Positions 27,221 to 36,733 of a DNA stretch of 64,000 nucleotides are shown piece by piece. The notes under the pieces are model-generated. The model saw nothing but the letters and a program-made list of their open reading frames with translations, was not told where the DNA came from and did no database searches. Position 1 is the first letter of the stretch, and each line of letters opens with the position of its first letter. Where the stretch lies: contig JAHDKI010000003.1 of NCBI GenBank assembly GCA_018436925.1, positions 1 to 64,000 on the forward strand, given 5' to 3'. The DNA is from Syntrophaceae bacterium. GTDB taxonomy: Bacteria; Desulfobacterota; Syntrophia; Syntrophales; Smithellaceae. The position numbers and the translations under genes were made by a program.

Positions 27221-28630
27221 ATGATGAAGCGGCAACTGAAAAAAAACATTCTATGCATCGGCGCCGGATATGTCGGCGCGCCCACCATGGCCATGATTGC
27301 GGAAAAATGTCCCGACTACAAAGTCACCGTAGTGGATATCAACCCGGTGAAGATTGACGCGTGGAACTCCGACCGGCTGCCGATTTACGAACCGGGACTC
27401 GAAGAGATCATCCGCAGGAACCGGGGTCGAAACCTGTTTTTCTCCAAGGATATCGAAGACGCCATCCGCCGAAACGATATCATTTTTGTCAGCGTGAACA
27501 CACCGACCAAAACGTTCGGAACCGGCGCCGGCATGGCGGCGGATCTGCAGTTTGTCGAGAAAACGGCCAGACAGATTCTGAAATGCGCCGAAAGCTCGAA
27601 AATCGTCATTGAAAAAAGCACGCTGCCGGTTAAAACCGCCCAGGCCATGGAACGCATTTTGGCCTCCGGTAAAGACAATGTGACTTTCGAGGTGTTGTCC
27701 AATCCGGAATTTATGGCTGAAGGCACAGCCATAAGCGATCTGGAGAATCCCGACCGGGTCCTCATCGGTTCGCGCGAAACGCCCGGCGGCCTTGCCGCCC
27801 GGCGTGAGCTGGTCCGGATTTACAACCGCTGGGTTCCCCCAGAGCGGATCATCACGTCGAATCTGTGGAGTTCCGAGTTGTCCAAGCTGGTGGCCAACGC
27901 CTTTCTGGCGCAGCGGGTGTCGTCGATCAATTCCATCTCGGCGCTTTGCGAGAAAACGGACGCGGACATCTCCGAAGTGGCCAAAGCCGTCGGCATGGAC
28001 AGCCGCATCGGCGCAAAGTTTCTTAAAGCGGGCGTCGGATTCGGCGGATCGTGTTTTAAAAAGGATATCCTGAATCTTGTTTACCTGTGCCGATACTACG
28101 GATTGCCGGAAGTGGCCGATTACTGGGAAAACGTCGTCCGGATCAACACGTATCAACAAGACCGGTTTCTTGCGACCATTTTAAGCGCCATGTTCAATAC
28201 TCTGGCGGGAAAAAGAATCTGTCTTTTGGGTTTTGCTTTCAAGGCGGACACAGGCGACACACGGGAAAGTCCGGCCATCAGCATCGCCGGGAAGCTTCTG
28301 GCGGAGCAAGCCGAGGTTGTCATCTCGGACCCCAAAGCGCTGGGAAATGCCGCTGTGGATCTTGCCGATTTCGCCGGACGGGTCCGGTATGTCGAGGACC
28401 CCTACCTGGCGGCCAAAGGCTGTCACGCACTGGTGATCATGACGGATTGGGATCTTTACCGGCGCCTGGATTACCGGAAGCTCTACCGGTCTATGGTCCG
28501 CCCGGCGTTTTTGTTCGACGGACGCAACGTCGCAGACCACGCCAAATGCTTCGCCCTCGGGTTCAATGTCTACCCCATCGGCAAGCCGGCGCTGAGCCAT
28601 TTTCAGCCCCCCTCCGCTGTCAGGGGATAA
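27221..28630 (+). CDS. ugd: UDP-glucose 6-dehydrogenase
   Basis: A 469-residue NAD-dependent enzyme oxidising UDP-glucose to UDP-glucuronate. N-terminal CIGAGYVGAPTMAMIAEKCP resembles the longer eukaryote-like subgroup more than the short bacterial form. The catalytic Cys lies in GFGGSCFKKDI, and FAFKADTGDTRESPAI opens the UDP-binding domain. GGAGG at 27204-27208 decides for the ATG at 27221; the longer frame starts within uxs. The 3' end overlaps yraN by 11 bp on the opposite strand. It supplies the substrate for uxs. Confidence 0.95.
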   Translation: MMKRQLKKNILCIGAGYVGAPTMAMIAEKCPDYKVTVVDINPVKIDAWNSDRLPIYEPGLEEIIRRNRGRNLFFSKDIEDAIRRNDIIFVSVNTPTKTFGTGAGMAADLQFVEKTARQILKCAESSKIVIEKSTLPVKTAQAMERILASGKDNVTFEVLSNPEFMAEGTAISDLENPDRVLIGSRETPGGLAARRELVRIYNRWVPPERIITSNLWSSELSKLVANAFLAQRVSSINSISALCEKTDADISEVAKAVGMDSRIGAKFLKAGVGFGGSCFKKDILNLVYLCRYYGLPEVADYWENVVRINTYQQDRFLATILSAMFNTLAGKRICLLGFAFKADTGDTRESPAISIAGKLLAEQAEVVISDPKALGNAAVDLADFAGRVRYVEDPYLAAKGCHALVIMTDWDLYRRLDYRKLYRSMVRPAFLFDGRNVADHAKCFALGFNVYPIGKPALSHFQPPSAVRG

Positions 28631-29000
28631 AGTCGAAAGCGTTTCGAATTAAACGGATTTGCGGCCCATCGGCAAGAAGGGTCACGGCAACCACGTCGAA
28701 TCTCGCCGGCCGGTCCAGCAGTTGGTGTTCCTGAAGATACCAAAGCGCCAGTTGCGACATTTTCTTTTGCTTTCTGAAACCCACGGCCTGCTCGGGATAC
28801 CCGCGAACGTGAGATTTTCTGGCTTTGACCTCGACAAACACAATTTCTTTTTTTTCCCGCGCCACAATATCCAACTCGCCCGCTGGACATCGGTAATTCC
28901 TGGACAGAATCGTATAGCCGTTTTTCAGGAGATAATCCGCCGCCGCTTTCTCGCCCGCCCGTCCGGCGGTAATCTTTTCGTTTTCTCTGTCCGGAATCAT
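28620..29000 (-). CDS. yraN: YraN/UPF0102 family nuclease-like protein
   Basis: A 126-residue protein of UPF0102, with a restriction-endonuclease-like core. The triad-like pattern is visible: Glu in GRAGEKAAADYL, Asp in AGELDIVAREK, and Glu-x-Lys in VFVEVKAR. The ATG at 29000 overlaps the rnhB stop by four bases (ATGA) and has GGAG at proper distance, deciding against a GTG at 29009. The family usually sits after rnhB. Its role, probably Holliday-junction or branched-DNA processing, is not settled. Confidence 0.92.
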   Translation of the reverse strand: MIPDRENEKITAGRAGEKAAADYLLKNGYTILSRNYRCPAGELDIVAREKKEIVFVEVKARKSHVRGYPEQAVGFRKQKKMSQLALWYLQEHQLLDRPARFDVVAVTLLADGPQIRLIRNAFDFIP

Positions 29001-29620
29001 GACGGCCACTCCAAACAGACCTGATCATCGGCGCCGGCTTTGACGACAAACGTGCGGCGGTGAATTTTGCACAAACCGATCCGGGCGATGATTTTGCGGT
29101 GTTCGGCCGTGGGATAGCCCTTGTTGGATAGGAAATTATACTGGGGAAACTGACGGTGATACATTTCCATGATACGGTCCCTCGACACCTTGGCGACAAT
29201 CGACGCCGCGGCAATCGACAGGCTTCGCCCGTCGCCTTTCACAAGCGGCTTCTGCGGCAGATCCACGGGGACAGGATACAATCCGTCAACCAGAAGATAA
29301 TCCGGAGGCACACAAAGTTCGCCCACGGCCTCCCGCATGGCCTGCAGGGACGCCCGGAGAATGTTGATTTGGTCGATGACACCGGCATCCGCCGCGCCGA
29401 TGCCGACGGCCAGGGCGTCTTGAAATATGACGCCAAACAGCGTCTCGCGTTTTCGCGCGCTTAATTTTTTGGAATCGTTGATTTGATGGTTGATGTACCC
29501 GGGTGGAAAAATCACCGCGGCGGCCACCACCGGACCGGCCAGCGGTCCGCGGCCCGCTTCATCGACGCCCGCCACATGGCGGTAGCCTTCGGCGTGAGCG
29601 ATTTTTTCGTAGGTATCCAT
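28997..29620 (-). CDS. rnhB: Ribonuclease HII
   Basis: A 207-residue RNase HII that cuts RNA at RNA-DNA junctions and removes misincorporated ribonucleotides. The metal-binding acids are seen in GVDEAGRGPLAGPVVAA and YLLVDGL, with GDGRSLSIAAASIVAKVSRD typical of the family. The gene lies just after the rplS terminator and is coupled to yraN. Confidence 0.96.
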   Translation of the reverse strand: MDTYEKIAHAEGYRHVAGVDEAGRGPLAGPVVAAAVIFPPGYINHQINDSKKLSARKRETLFGVIFQDALAVGIGAADAGVIDQINILRASLQAMREAVGELCVPPDYLLVDGLYPVPVDLPQKPLVKGDGRSLSIAAASIVAKVSRDRIMEMYHRQFPQYNFLSNKGYPTAEHRKIIARIGLCKIHRRTFVVKAGADDQVCLEWPS

Positions 29621-29710
29621 CGATCAGAACCGGATGAATAACGCCTTTCGCTTGTATGCCGGAAATTCGGACAACACCCGGCAACCGTTTTTTCCGCCGT
29701 CGGGTGACGC

Positions 29711-29747
29711 AAAAAAAATCAGCGCGGCTCGTGTTGTCCGCGCTGAT
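29711..29747 (-). terminator. Terminator after rplS
   Basis: On the reverse strand a 10-bp stem ATCAGCGCGG/CCGCGCTGAT with a 10-base loop ends in eight T. It lies 18 bp after rplS and separates the long argS-to-rplS run from rnhB. Confidence 0.9.
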
Positions 29748-29764
29748 CCGTTGGAAAAGATGCT

Positions 29765-30112
29765 TTAGTTGTGCGCGGCTTCCTTGATTCGCGCTTTTTT
29801 GCCCCGCAGGCTTCTTAAGTAGTACAGGCGTGAGCGACGCACCAGCCCCTTGCTGACGACTTCAATCCGGTCGATCACCGGCGAATGCAGGGGAAAGGTT
29901 CTTTCAACACCGACGCCGTAAGAGACCTTGCGAACGGTGAAGTTCGCCCGGCTGTTGCCGCGCCGCCGTCGGATGACGACGCCTTCAAAAGCCTGAATTC
30001 TCTGCTTCTGGCCTTCAACGATGCGGACGTAAACCTTTACCGTGTCTCCCGTCTTGAACTCGGGAATATCCGCTCTCATTTGTTCTTTTTCAATGATTTC
30101 CATCACGTTCAT
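29765..30112 (-). CDS. rplS: 50S ribosomal protein L19
   Basis: A 115-residue L19, located at the 30S-50S interface. It has [31 protein letters not shown] and [27 protein letters not shown] lies eight bases before the ATG. It is last in its operon, followed by a strong terminator. Confidence 0.98.
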   Translation of the reverse strand: MNVMEIIEKEQMRADIPEFKTGDTVKVYVRIVEGQKQRIQAFEGVVIRRRRGNSRANFTVRKVSYGVGVERTFPLHSPVIDRIEVVSKGLVRRSRLYYLRSLRGKKARIKEAAHN

Positions 30113-30149
30113 TTTATGTTCCCTCCCGCATGTTTCGCGTCTTTAATAA

Positions 30150-30701
30150 TCATATCCCTGCGATTCTGTCCAGAATGACGGCGACGGCGGAACGCACCGC
30201 CAGATGATTGTAGCCGCCTGCGCCGCGAATCGGTTCCAGGCGGTAATCCGCCTGATTCACGACCTCGCGGGCAATGCCCGACCCTGTACCAAAAATCAAA
30301 AGATAAGGCAAATCATTCCTCTCGAGCCTTTCCCGCATCTGCCTGCACGTCAGACACGGCCCCGAAAAACCGGCGCTTGTCACAACCGTCGCCGGGCTGT
30401 GCCTGTGCGCCTTCTCAAGATCGGTTCGGACCTCCTCCAAGGAGGCTGCCAGACGAATTCGACCAAAGGCTTCTTGCCTGAGCGGATTGAAGGACGCCCC
30501 GTATCCCTCGCGCCAGTGGCTGATGATTTTTTCGGCCAGACTGCGCTGGGCCTCGTGGGGATTGACGATGTAAAAGCCTTTTACATCGTAAGTCCTCGCG
30601 CATCTGGCGATGTCGTGGATGTCCATATTGGCGATCGCCGTGGTGACGATCCTGCCTTCTTTATTGTAGACCGGGTAATGTAAAAGAGCGATATAAAGCA
30701 T
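30150..30701 (-). CDS. SpoU-type RNA methyltransferase associated with trmD
   Basis: A 183-residue protein of the small RNA-methyltransferase group found between trmD and rplS in deltaproteobacteria. It starts LYIALLHYPVYNKEGRIVTT, then has the SPOUT-fold pattern DIARCARTYDVKGFYIVNP, LLIFGTGSGIAREV and the knot-forming IRGAGGYNHLAVRSAVAVI. SAM-dependent 2'-O- or base methylation is likely; the RNA target is unknown. It is about 100 bp after trmD and 38 bp before rplS. Confidence 0.85.
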   Translation of the reverse strand: MLYIALLHYPVYNKEGRIVTTAIANMDIHDIARCARTYDVKGFYIVNPHEAQRSLAEKIISHWREGYGASFNPLRQEAFGRIRLAASLEEVRTDLEKAHRHSPATVVTSAGFSGPCLTCRQMRERLERNDLPYLLIFGTGSGIAREVVNQADYRLEPIRGAGGYNHLAVRSAVAVILDRIAGI

Positions 30702-30801
30702 CGACGCTTTCCGAATATCTGTGTTGCCGGCCCGGTCTCTCGCTTCTCCCCGACGTAAAAAGACGGCTTTCTTACCTTAAACGCGCCTGAAAATCAAGGT
30801 T

Positions 30802-31539
30802 TTAAATGTCGCCGAGTTTGATTTTTTCCAGGATATGGCGATCCGCCGCCGTTAAGTTCAGCTTTTCGATGAGATCCGGTCGGCGCCGCCAAGTCCGCCG
30901 AAGGGCCTCCACCCGTTTCCAATGCTCGATTTGCGCGTGATTGCCGGAAATCAGAACGTCCGGAACGGACCACCCCTTGTAGGAAGCGGGCCTTGTGTAC
31001 TGCGGATATTCCAGAAGTCCGCGGGAAAACGATTCCGCCTCCAGTGAAACGTCGTTCCCCAAGACACCGGGAATCAGACGGGAAACCGCATCGATCACGA
31101 CCAGGGCGGAAAGCTCTCCGCCCGTTAGAATGTAGTCCCCGATTGATATTTCGCGGTCGGCAAGATGAAGCCGGATGCGCTCATCGAATCCTTCGTAGCG
31201 GCCGCATACCAGAATCACTTGCTGAAAGTTGGCCAAATCCATCGCCGTCTGCTGGACAAAAGGCTCTCCCTGGGGCGTCATCAGAACGACGACGGAAGAG
31301 CGATCGGGATCGCGAATTTCCGAAAGCGCCCGCTCAATCGGTTCCACTTTCATAACCATGCCGCAGCCGCCGCCGTATGGGGCGTCGTCGGTCATTTTGT
31401 GTTTGTCTTTTGTCCAGTCCCGGATGTTGTGCAAAAGAATCTGCAAAAGCCCGCGATCCTGGGCCTTCTTCAAAAGGCTGTAGTTCAGGGGGGAGGAAAA
31501 CATTTCCGGAAATATGGACAAAACATCAAACCGGATCAC
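30802..31539 (-). CDS. trmD: tRNA (guanine-37-N1)-methyltransferase
   Basis: A 245-residue TrmD that methylates G37 next to the anticodon and prevents frameshifting. It has [41 protein letters not shown]-like [33 protein letters not shown] and the interdomain ending. The trefoil-knot core is complete. It begins two bases after the rimM stop. Confidence 0.97.
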   Translation of the reverse strand: MIRFDVLSIFPEMFSSPLNYSLLKKAQDRGLLQILLHNIRDWTKDKHKMTDDAPYGGGCGMVMKVEPIERALSEIRDPDRSSVVVLMTPQGEPFVQQTAMDLANFQQVILVCGRYEGFDERIRLHLADREISIGDYILTGGELSALVVIDAVSRLIPGVLGNDVSLEAESFSRGLLEYPQYTRPASYKGWSVPDVLISGNHAQIEHWKRVEALRRTWRRRPDLIEKLNLTAADRHILEKIKLGDI

Positions 31540-31541
31540 GA

Positions 31542-32042
31542 TTAAAGCCCTTCCGGCATTTTCACGGTCATGGTCCCTTCGTTCAGATCGACATGAAGAA
31601 CAACCCCGTCGATGGCGGGAATCAATACTTCATCGTTTTCGTTGCGGCAAACAAAGACATCATTGCTGCCGGTGGGGAAAATGGATTCAATGCGCCCCAA
31701 GGCCTTGCCCGCCTCGTCTGTGACCCAAAGACCGATGAGATCCTGCCAGTAATATTCTCCGTCGGGAAGAGCCTCAAGAAGGTCTCTGGGGAGAAACACC
31801 TTGCGCCCGACAAGTTTCTGCGCAGCGTCAATATCGGAAATGCCTTCGAACTGCGCAAAGATAAACCGGCCCGAGCGGTCGGCTTTCCGCAATGGATACG
31901 GCACGGGCCGATCGAACTTGTCGGCCACGTAAATCAATTCGATTCCTTCGAAAATGTCCGGAGATTGAAGAAAAGATAAAATCTTTACGCATCCTCGGAG
32001 ACCGCGGGTTTTGACGATCTCCCCTGCTTCAAAAAACTTCAT
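31542..32042 (-). CDS. rimM: Ribosome maturation factor RimM
   Basis: A 166-residue factor for 30S maturation that binds S19. It has the N-terminal beta-barrel ([39 protein letters not shown]) and the PRC-barrel ([34 protein letters not shown]). Placed between khpA and trmD, the standard position. Confidence 0.95.
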   Translation of the reverse strand: MKFFEAGEIVKTRGLRGCVKILSFLQSPDIFEGIELIYVADKFDRPVPYPLRKADRSGRFIFAQFEGISDIDAAQKLVGRKVFLPRDLLEALPDGEYYWQDLIGLWVTDEAGKALGRIESIFPTGSNDVFVCRNENDEVLIPAIDGVVLHVDLNEGTMTVKMPEGL

Positions 32043-32045
32043 GGC

Positions 32046-32276
32046 CTATTCGATAATTTCCAAAACGGCCCGTTTATGCACTTTCGCCGACGTAGCGCTT
32101 AAGATCGTCCGAATCGCCTTGGCCGTCCGGCCCTGCTTTCCGATGACTTTTCCCAAATCTTCTTTCGCCACGCGCAGCTCAATCACAGACGTTTGTTCAC
32201 CAATGACTTCGGTCACTTCCACCTGGTCCGGATGATCGACTAATGCCTGAGAAATGTACTTTATCAATTCCTTCAT
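32046..32276 (-). CDS. khpA: KH-domain RNA-binding protein KhpA
   Basis: A 76-residue single KH-domain protein with the GxxG loop in [24 protein letters not shown] seven bases before the ATG at 32276 decides against two earlier ATG codons. In this family it forms an RNA-binding dimer, often with KhpB. It lies between rpsP and rimM, three bases before the latter. Confidence 0.93.
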   Translation of the reverse strand: MKELIKYISQALVDHPDQVEVTEVIGEQTSVIELRVAKEDLGKVIGKQGRTAKAIRTILSATSAKVHKRAVLEIIE

Positions 32277-32421
32277 CGCCATGACCTCCACTGATTACGG
32301 TTAATCAATCTGGACACGCACTTCAACATCAGGACTTTCTTATTTAAACGCTGTGTATAGTTAAAAAAGATTTGCTCTGTGTTTTTTTAAATCGATATCA
32401 TCCGGCGCCGGCAATCAGGCG

Positions 32422-32676
32422 CTATTTCCCAGCTGATTCAATTCCTTTTGTCTTCAACAAGTTGGCAACGGTCAGCGTCGGCTTGGCCCCTTTGGACAGC
32501 CAGTCGCGCACGCGGTCTTCTTTCACGGAGACTTCCGCCGGATTCTTCTTTGGATCGTAACTGCCCAGTATTTCAAGAAATCTCCCGTCACGGGGATATT
32601 CGTTTTCTGCTGCGACAATTCGGTAATACGGTTTGCTTTTTGCGCCCATACGGGTGAGTCGAATTTTGACTGCCAT
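32422..32676 (-). CDS. rpsP: 30S ribosomal protein S16
   Basis: An 84-residue S16 with the signature VKIRLTRMGAKSKPYYRIVA and ILGSYDPKKNP. It follows ffh by 68 bp in the usual ffh-rpsP-khpA-rimM-trmD-rplS order. It supports early folding of the 16S 5' domain. Confidence 0.98.
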   Translation of the reverse strand: MAVKIRLTRMGAKSKPYYRIVAAENEYPRDGRFLEILGSYDPKKNPAEVSVKEDRVRDWLSKGAKPTLTVANLLKTKGIESAGK

Positions 32677-32744
32677 GTATTTTTTTTCAAGCCTCCTTCA
32701 AAGGATAATAAAAGTTGCGTTTTTTTATCATAATTTATTGGCTT

Positions 32745-34073
32745 TTAAAAGGGGAAATTCCGCATCATCGCCCGAATGCCGCCTTTTTGATTCATTTTTT
32801 TCATCATCTTACGGATCTCGACATAGTTTTTCAACAGGCGGTTGACATCCTGGACGGTCGTTCCGCTGCCCAGCGCGATTCTTTTGCGCCTGCGACCGTC
32901 AATAATCAGATAGTTGCTGCGCTCTTTTTTTGTCATGGAATCGATGATGGCGGTAATCTTCACCAACTCGCTTTCATCCGGCTCCATGCCTTTTAGCGCC
33001 TTCATTTTCCCCATGCCGGGAACCATGCCCAGAATATCCTTCATCGACCCCATTTTGCGGACCTGCGCAAGCTGGTTTCGAAAATCTTCCAGCGTAAAAT
33101 CCTTCTTGCGCAGGCTTTCCGCCATGCGGCGCGCTTCTTTTTCATCGATGGCGGCCTGCGCTTTTTCAACCAGCGAGACGATGTCGCCCATCCCCAGAAT
33201 GCGCGAAGCCATTCTTTCAGGGTGGAAAACCTCCAGCGCGTCAATTTTTTCGCCGATTCCGACGAATTTGAGCGGCTTGCCCACCACCGCCTTGAGCGAC
33301 AACGCGGCGCCGCCGCGGGCATCGCCATCCATTTTGGTCATGATCACGCCGTCGATGCCGATACGCTCATTAAACGTCGAGCCGACATTCACGGCATCCT
33401 GACCGGTCATCGCGTCTGCAACGTAGAGGATCTCGGCCGGATGGACCTGGTCTTTAATTCGCCTAAGCTCGTCCATCAACTGATCATCAATATGCAGTCG
33501 TCCCGCGGTGTCGATGATCACCACTTCATAGCCTTCGCGGCGCGCCTGCTCGACGGCGTTGGCGCAGATGCGCACAGGATCCCGAAGCTCTCCGGCGTCA
33601 AAAACACCCGCAGAGATCTGCCGGCCTAAAACGGCCAGCTGATCCATCGCCGCAGGACGATAGACGTCGGCCGAAACGAGATAGACCCTTTTATCCTTGG
33701 ACAACAGGCGGGCGAGTTTCGCCGCCGTCGTCGTTTTGCCGCAACCCTGCAAACCCACCAGCATGATGGGCGCGGGGATTTTCGCGCCGAACTTGATCAG
33801 AGAACTTGTTCCGCCCATCAATTCCACCAGCCGGTCGTGAACAATTTTAACCACCTGCTGGCCGGGCGTGATGCTGTCGAGCACCTCTTTTCCGACGGCG
33901 CGCACACGCACATCCTCGATGAAATCCCGCACCACTTTGAAATTCACGTCCGCTTCCAAAAGCGCCATGCGGATTTCTTTGAGCGCGGCATGGACATTCT
34001 CTTCGTTGAGAACGCCCCGTCCTTTGAGCTTTTTAAAAATCCCTTCCAGTTTTTCCGACAATGACTCAAACAT
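32745..34073 (-). CDS. ffh: Signal recognition particle protein Ffh
   Basis: A 442-residue SRP54 protein for cotranslational targeting of membrane proteins. N domain (1-85), then the SRP GTPase G domain with GLQGCGKTTTAAKLA, DVYRPAAMDQL, DTAGRLHID, TKMDGDARGGAAL, and the methionine-rich M domain (about 300-430) ending PGMGKMKALKG and RRKRIALGSGTTVQDVN. The start at 34073 (MFESLSEKLEG) is the family's normal one; the frame upstream extends into the SPOR gene. The 4.5S RNA gene is not seen in this window. Confidence 0.97.
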   Translation of the reverse strand: MFESLSEKLEGIFKKLKGRGVLNEENVHAALKEIRMALLEADVNFKVVRDFIEDVRVRAVGKEVLDSITPGQQVVKIVHDRLVELMGGTSSLIKFGAKIPAPIMLVGLQGCGKTTTAAKLARLLSKDKRVYLVSADVYRPAAMDQLAVLGRQISAGVFDAGELRDPVRICANAVEQARREGYEVVIIDTAGRLHIDDQLMDELRRIKDQVHPAEILYVADAMTGQDAVNVGSTFNERIGIDGVIMTKMDGDARGGAALSLKAVVGKPLKFVGIGEKIDALEVFHPERMASRILGMGDIVSLVEKAQAAIDEKEARRMAESLRKKDFTLEDFRNQLAQVRKMGSMKDILGMVPGMGKMKALKGMEPDESELVKITAIIDSMTKKERSNYLIIDGRRRKRIALGSGTTVQDVNRLLKNYVEIRKMMKKMNQKGGIRAMMRNFPF

Positions 34074-34111
34074 AAATAGATCAATCCTAAAGAGTGAGGC
34101 TTCTTTTTTTT

Positions 34112-34858
34112 TCAGTCGCGCTGAGTCTGCCTGACAATGCATTTCGCCCGGACTTTCGGGGAAATTTTGTTCGCGGCCGCCTGCGCCTTATCTTTCGAGC
34201 TGAATCCCGGCACCATGATGCGATACCAGATTCCCTTGCCCGACACATTGGCCCGAATCACCCGCGCGGAGGGATATCCCATGGCGGCGACGGTCTTGTG
34301 CACCTGAAGCGCTTTTTCCCGGTCTTTGAGCGAAGCCACATGAACAACATATTCCGTTTTCCCCGCCGGAGCCGTCTCGGGCGCGGGCGCCTTCCGGGAA
34401 GATGCCGGCTGCGGCTTCGGCTCGGCCGCTAAAGCGGGCGGTTTCGTCTTTTCCCCTTTTTGTGTTTCGCCAGACGGCGCCTCAGACATGGCGGTGATTT
34501 CCGCGTAGGAGCGTTCCGGAGCCTTTTCCTCGGCGGGCTGCGCCTGGGCGGTCTGGCCTTTTTTACCCGTCAAAGTGTTGTAAAAAGTCAGGTCGATATT
34601 TTCCGGATCTTCCGCAGAGGCGATTTCCTTTGGATTCGCAGGGGTGCTCACCGCCTTGGCTCGGGCGGGTTTCCACACCAGGGCGAGGGCCTTCCGGGGG
34701 AGCGACGAAATCTTTTCGGGATGCGTATCCAGATCCCGGCCCATGTGGACGCCGAACAAGAAAGATCCGCACAGAAGCGCCGCCATGCCCGCCACGACAA
34801 TCATCATGCCTGCGCGACCCAACTTCAGTTCAAATTTTTTGACGTTTCCGGAAGCCAT
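34112..34858 (-). CDS. SPOR-domain membrane protein
   Basis: A 248-residue inner-membrane protein: short cytosolic part, one membrane segment (MMIVVAGMAALLCGSFLFG, about 18-36), a long Pro/Ala/Lys-rich periplasmic linker (about 60-160) and a C-terminal SPOR domain (165-245) with YVVHVASLKDREKALQVHK and WYRIMVPGFSSKDKAQAAA. SPOR domains bind denuded septal peptidoglycan, so a cell-division location is likely. It lies between argS and ffh with small gaps, so is co-transcribed. Confidence 0.9.
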   Translation of the reverse strand: MASGNVKKFELKLGRAGMMIVVAGMAALLCGSFLFGVHMGRDLDTHPEKISSLPRKALALVWKPARAKAVSTPANPKEIASAEDPENIDLTFYNTLTGKKGQTAQAQPAEEKAPERSYAEITAMSEAPSGETQKGEKTKPPALAAEPKPQPASSRKAPAPETAPAGKTEYVVHVASLKDREKALQVHKTVAAMGYPSARVIRANVSGKGIWYRIMVPGFSSKDKAQAAANKISPKVRAKCIVRQTQRD

Positions 34859-34904
34859 CTGTCTTCACCTGCCGTAAAACCGGTCCTGAAGCGTTGTTAT
34901 GAAA

Positions 34905-36569
34905 CTACATTTTTTCCGGCGCGTCCACGCCCAGAATACAAAGCGCATTGGCCAGCACGACGCGAACCGCCTGCATCAGAACCAGCCTGGCCGCCGTGAG
35001 CCCGGCGTCGTCCGTGATGACCTTGTATTTGTTGTAGTAGCCGTGCAGAAGCCCGGCCAGTTCATTTAAGTAAAACGTCACCCGATGAACTTCGAGCGAT
35101 AAAACCGCGCCTTCGAGCATTTCCGGATAGCGCGCCATCATCTTGATGAGCGTTCGCTCTTCCGGCTCGGACAGCAAACCGGTGTCCGTTTGACGAGGAT
35201 CCGGAAGCTGCACGCCGCGTTCGGCGGCCATGCGCATAATGCTGCAAATGCGCGCATGCGCATACTGAACATAATAAACCGGATTTTCGTTGGACTGTTT
35301 TTTGGCCACCTCCAGATCGAAATCCAGATGGGAATCCGACCGCCGCATCAGAAAATTATATCTGGCCGCGTCTTTGCCCACTTCATCGAGCACTTCCCGC
35401 AAGGTGACAAACTCGCCGGATCGCGTGGACATGGCAACCGGTTCGCCCGCCCGCAGCAGATTGACCAACTGCACCAGGACGATCCGCAAGTCGTCCTTAT
35501 TGTGCCCCAGGGCCTGCACGGCCGCCCACAGGCGCGCCATATACCCGTGATGATCGGCGCCCCAGATGTCCACAAGCAGATCAAATCCACGGGAAAATTT
35601 GTTTTGATGATAGGCGATATCCGCCGCAAAATACGTCGGATCGCCGTTTTTCCGGATCACGACGCGGTCTTTTTCATCGCCGAAATCGGTGGTTTTAAAC
35701 CACAGCGTCTCGCCGTCGGAATAGATAAAGCCCTGTTTCCGCAGTTGGTCCAGAAGCGATAAAACGCCGTTATTCTCATACAGGGTCTTTTCGCTGAAAT
35801 ACTCGTCGAAGACGACGCCGAAGTCCTTGAGGTCTTGCTTGATTTCTTCGAGGATGATGCCGCCGGCCAGCGCGTTGAACGCCTGGATGGTTTCGTCCTC
35901 ATTGGCGGTCAAATACCGGTTGCCGTCCTTTTTGACGATATCCGCGGCAATGTCCCGGATGTAGTCGCCCCGGTAACCGTTTTCCGGAAACGCAATCGTT
36001 TCCCCCAGCAATTCCCGATAGCGGCACAGCACCGACCGGCCCAGATTGTTCATCTGATTGCCCGCGTCGTTAATGTAGTATTCCTTTGACACGGCAAAGC
36101 CCGCCGTTTGAAGCAAATTCGACAACGCATCGCCCACCACGGCGCCGCGCGCGTGCCCGATATGCAAAGGGCCGGTCGGGTTGGCGCTGACGAATTCCAC
36201 CTGTACTTTTTTGCCCCGCCCCACTGAAAGCTTGCCGAAATCCGCACCGGCTTCGAGAATGTCTTGAAGGATCTGGAGCCAGAACCGGTTGGAAATGACA
36301 AAATTCATAAAACCCGGACCGGCGATTGAAATGGAGGCCACCAGGCCCTCCGGGTCATGGAAATGCCGCTGCAGCGCCTCGGCGATTTTGCGCGGGTTTT
36401 GTTTGGCTTCGCGAGCAAGCGCCATGGCGGCGTTGGTCGCATAATCGCCGTGATCGGGGTTGGCCGGCACTTCAACCTCGATTCGCGAGGTGTCAACCGG
36501 TGGAATCAAACCGTTTTCGACGCATTTCCGGACGGAACTGCAAATCAGAGCGAGCAATCGGGATTTCAT
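34905..36569 (-). CDS. argS: Arginyl-tRNA synthetase
   Basis: A 554-residue class I synthetase charging tRNA-Arg. N-terminal Add-1 domain, the HIGH-type motif in [39 protein letters not shown], the loop [14 protein letters not shown] that replaces KMSKS in many ArgRS, and the DALR anticodon-binding domain at the end. Length is normal. It is the first gene of a run ending at rplS. Confidence 0.97.
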   Translation of the reverse strand: MKSRLLALICSSVRKCVENGLIPPVDTSRIEVEVPANPDHGDYATNAAMALAREAKQNPRKIAEALQRHFHDPEGLVASISIAGPGFMNFVISNRFWLQILQDILEAGADFGKLSVGRGKKVQVEFVSANPTGPLHIGHARGAVVGDALSNLLQTAGFAVSKEYYINDAGNQMNNLGRSVLCRYRELLGETIAFPENGYRGDYIRDIAADIVKKDGNRYLTANEDETIQAFNALAGGIILEEIKQDLKDFGVVFDEYFSEKTLYENNGVLSLLDQLRKQGFIYSDGETLWFKTTDFGDEKDRVVIRKNGDPTYFAADIAYHQNKFSRGFDLLVDIWGADHHGYMARLWAAVQALGHNKDDLRIVLVQLVNLLRAGEPVAMSTRSGEFVTLREVLDEVGKDAARYNFLMRRSDSHLDFDLEVAKKQSNENPVYYVQYAHARICSIMRMAAERGVQLPDPRQTDTGLLSEPEERTLIKMMARYPEMLEGAVLSLEVHRVTFYLNELAGLLHGYYNKYKVITDDAGLTAARLVLMQAVRVVLANALCILGVDAPEKM

Positions 36570-36594
36570 GATTTCGTAAAAACTTAGGCCCTTT

Positions 36595-36638
36595 CCAAAA
36601 AAAATGACAAGCGGCTTTTATCATTAGCCGCTTGTCAT
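36595..36638 (-). terminator. Terminator after pilY1
   Basis: A 13-bp stem ATGACAAGCGGCT/AGCCGCTTGTCAT (36604-36616 with 36626-36638) and, on the reverse strand, a run of eight T. It follows pilY1 by about 95 bp and precedes argS. Confidence 0.88.
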
Positions 36639-36733
36639 GGCAAGCTGAAGTATTCAAATGAAGAGATCGGGCGGGCCGGTCGGCCGTTTTTACTTCAAAA
36701 TACACGCAAGCGCGGCCCGATCGGCGGAAATCA

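Noticed and set aside
26341-27294. 317-codon reverse frame
   Set aside because: Shadow of uxs and the start of ugd.
28603-29214. 203-codon reverse frame
   Set aside because: Out of frame with rnhB and yraN, both of which have full family motifs and coupled starts.
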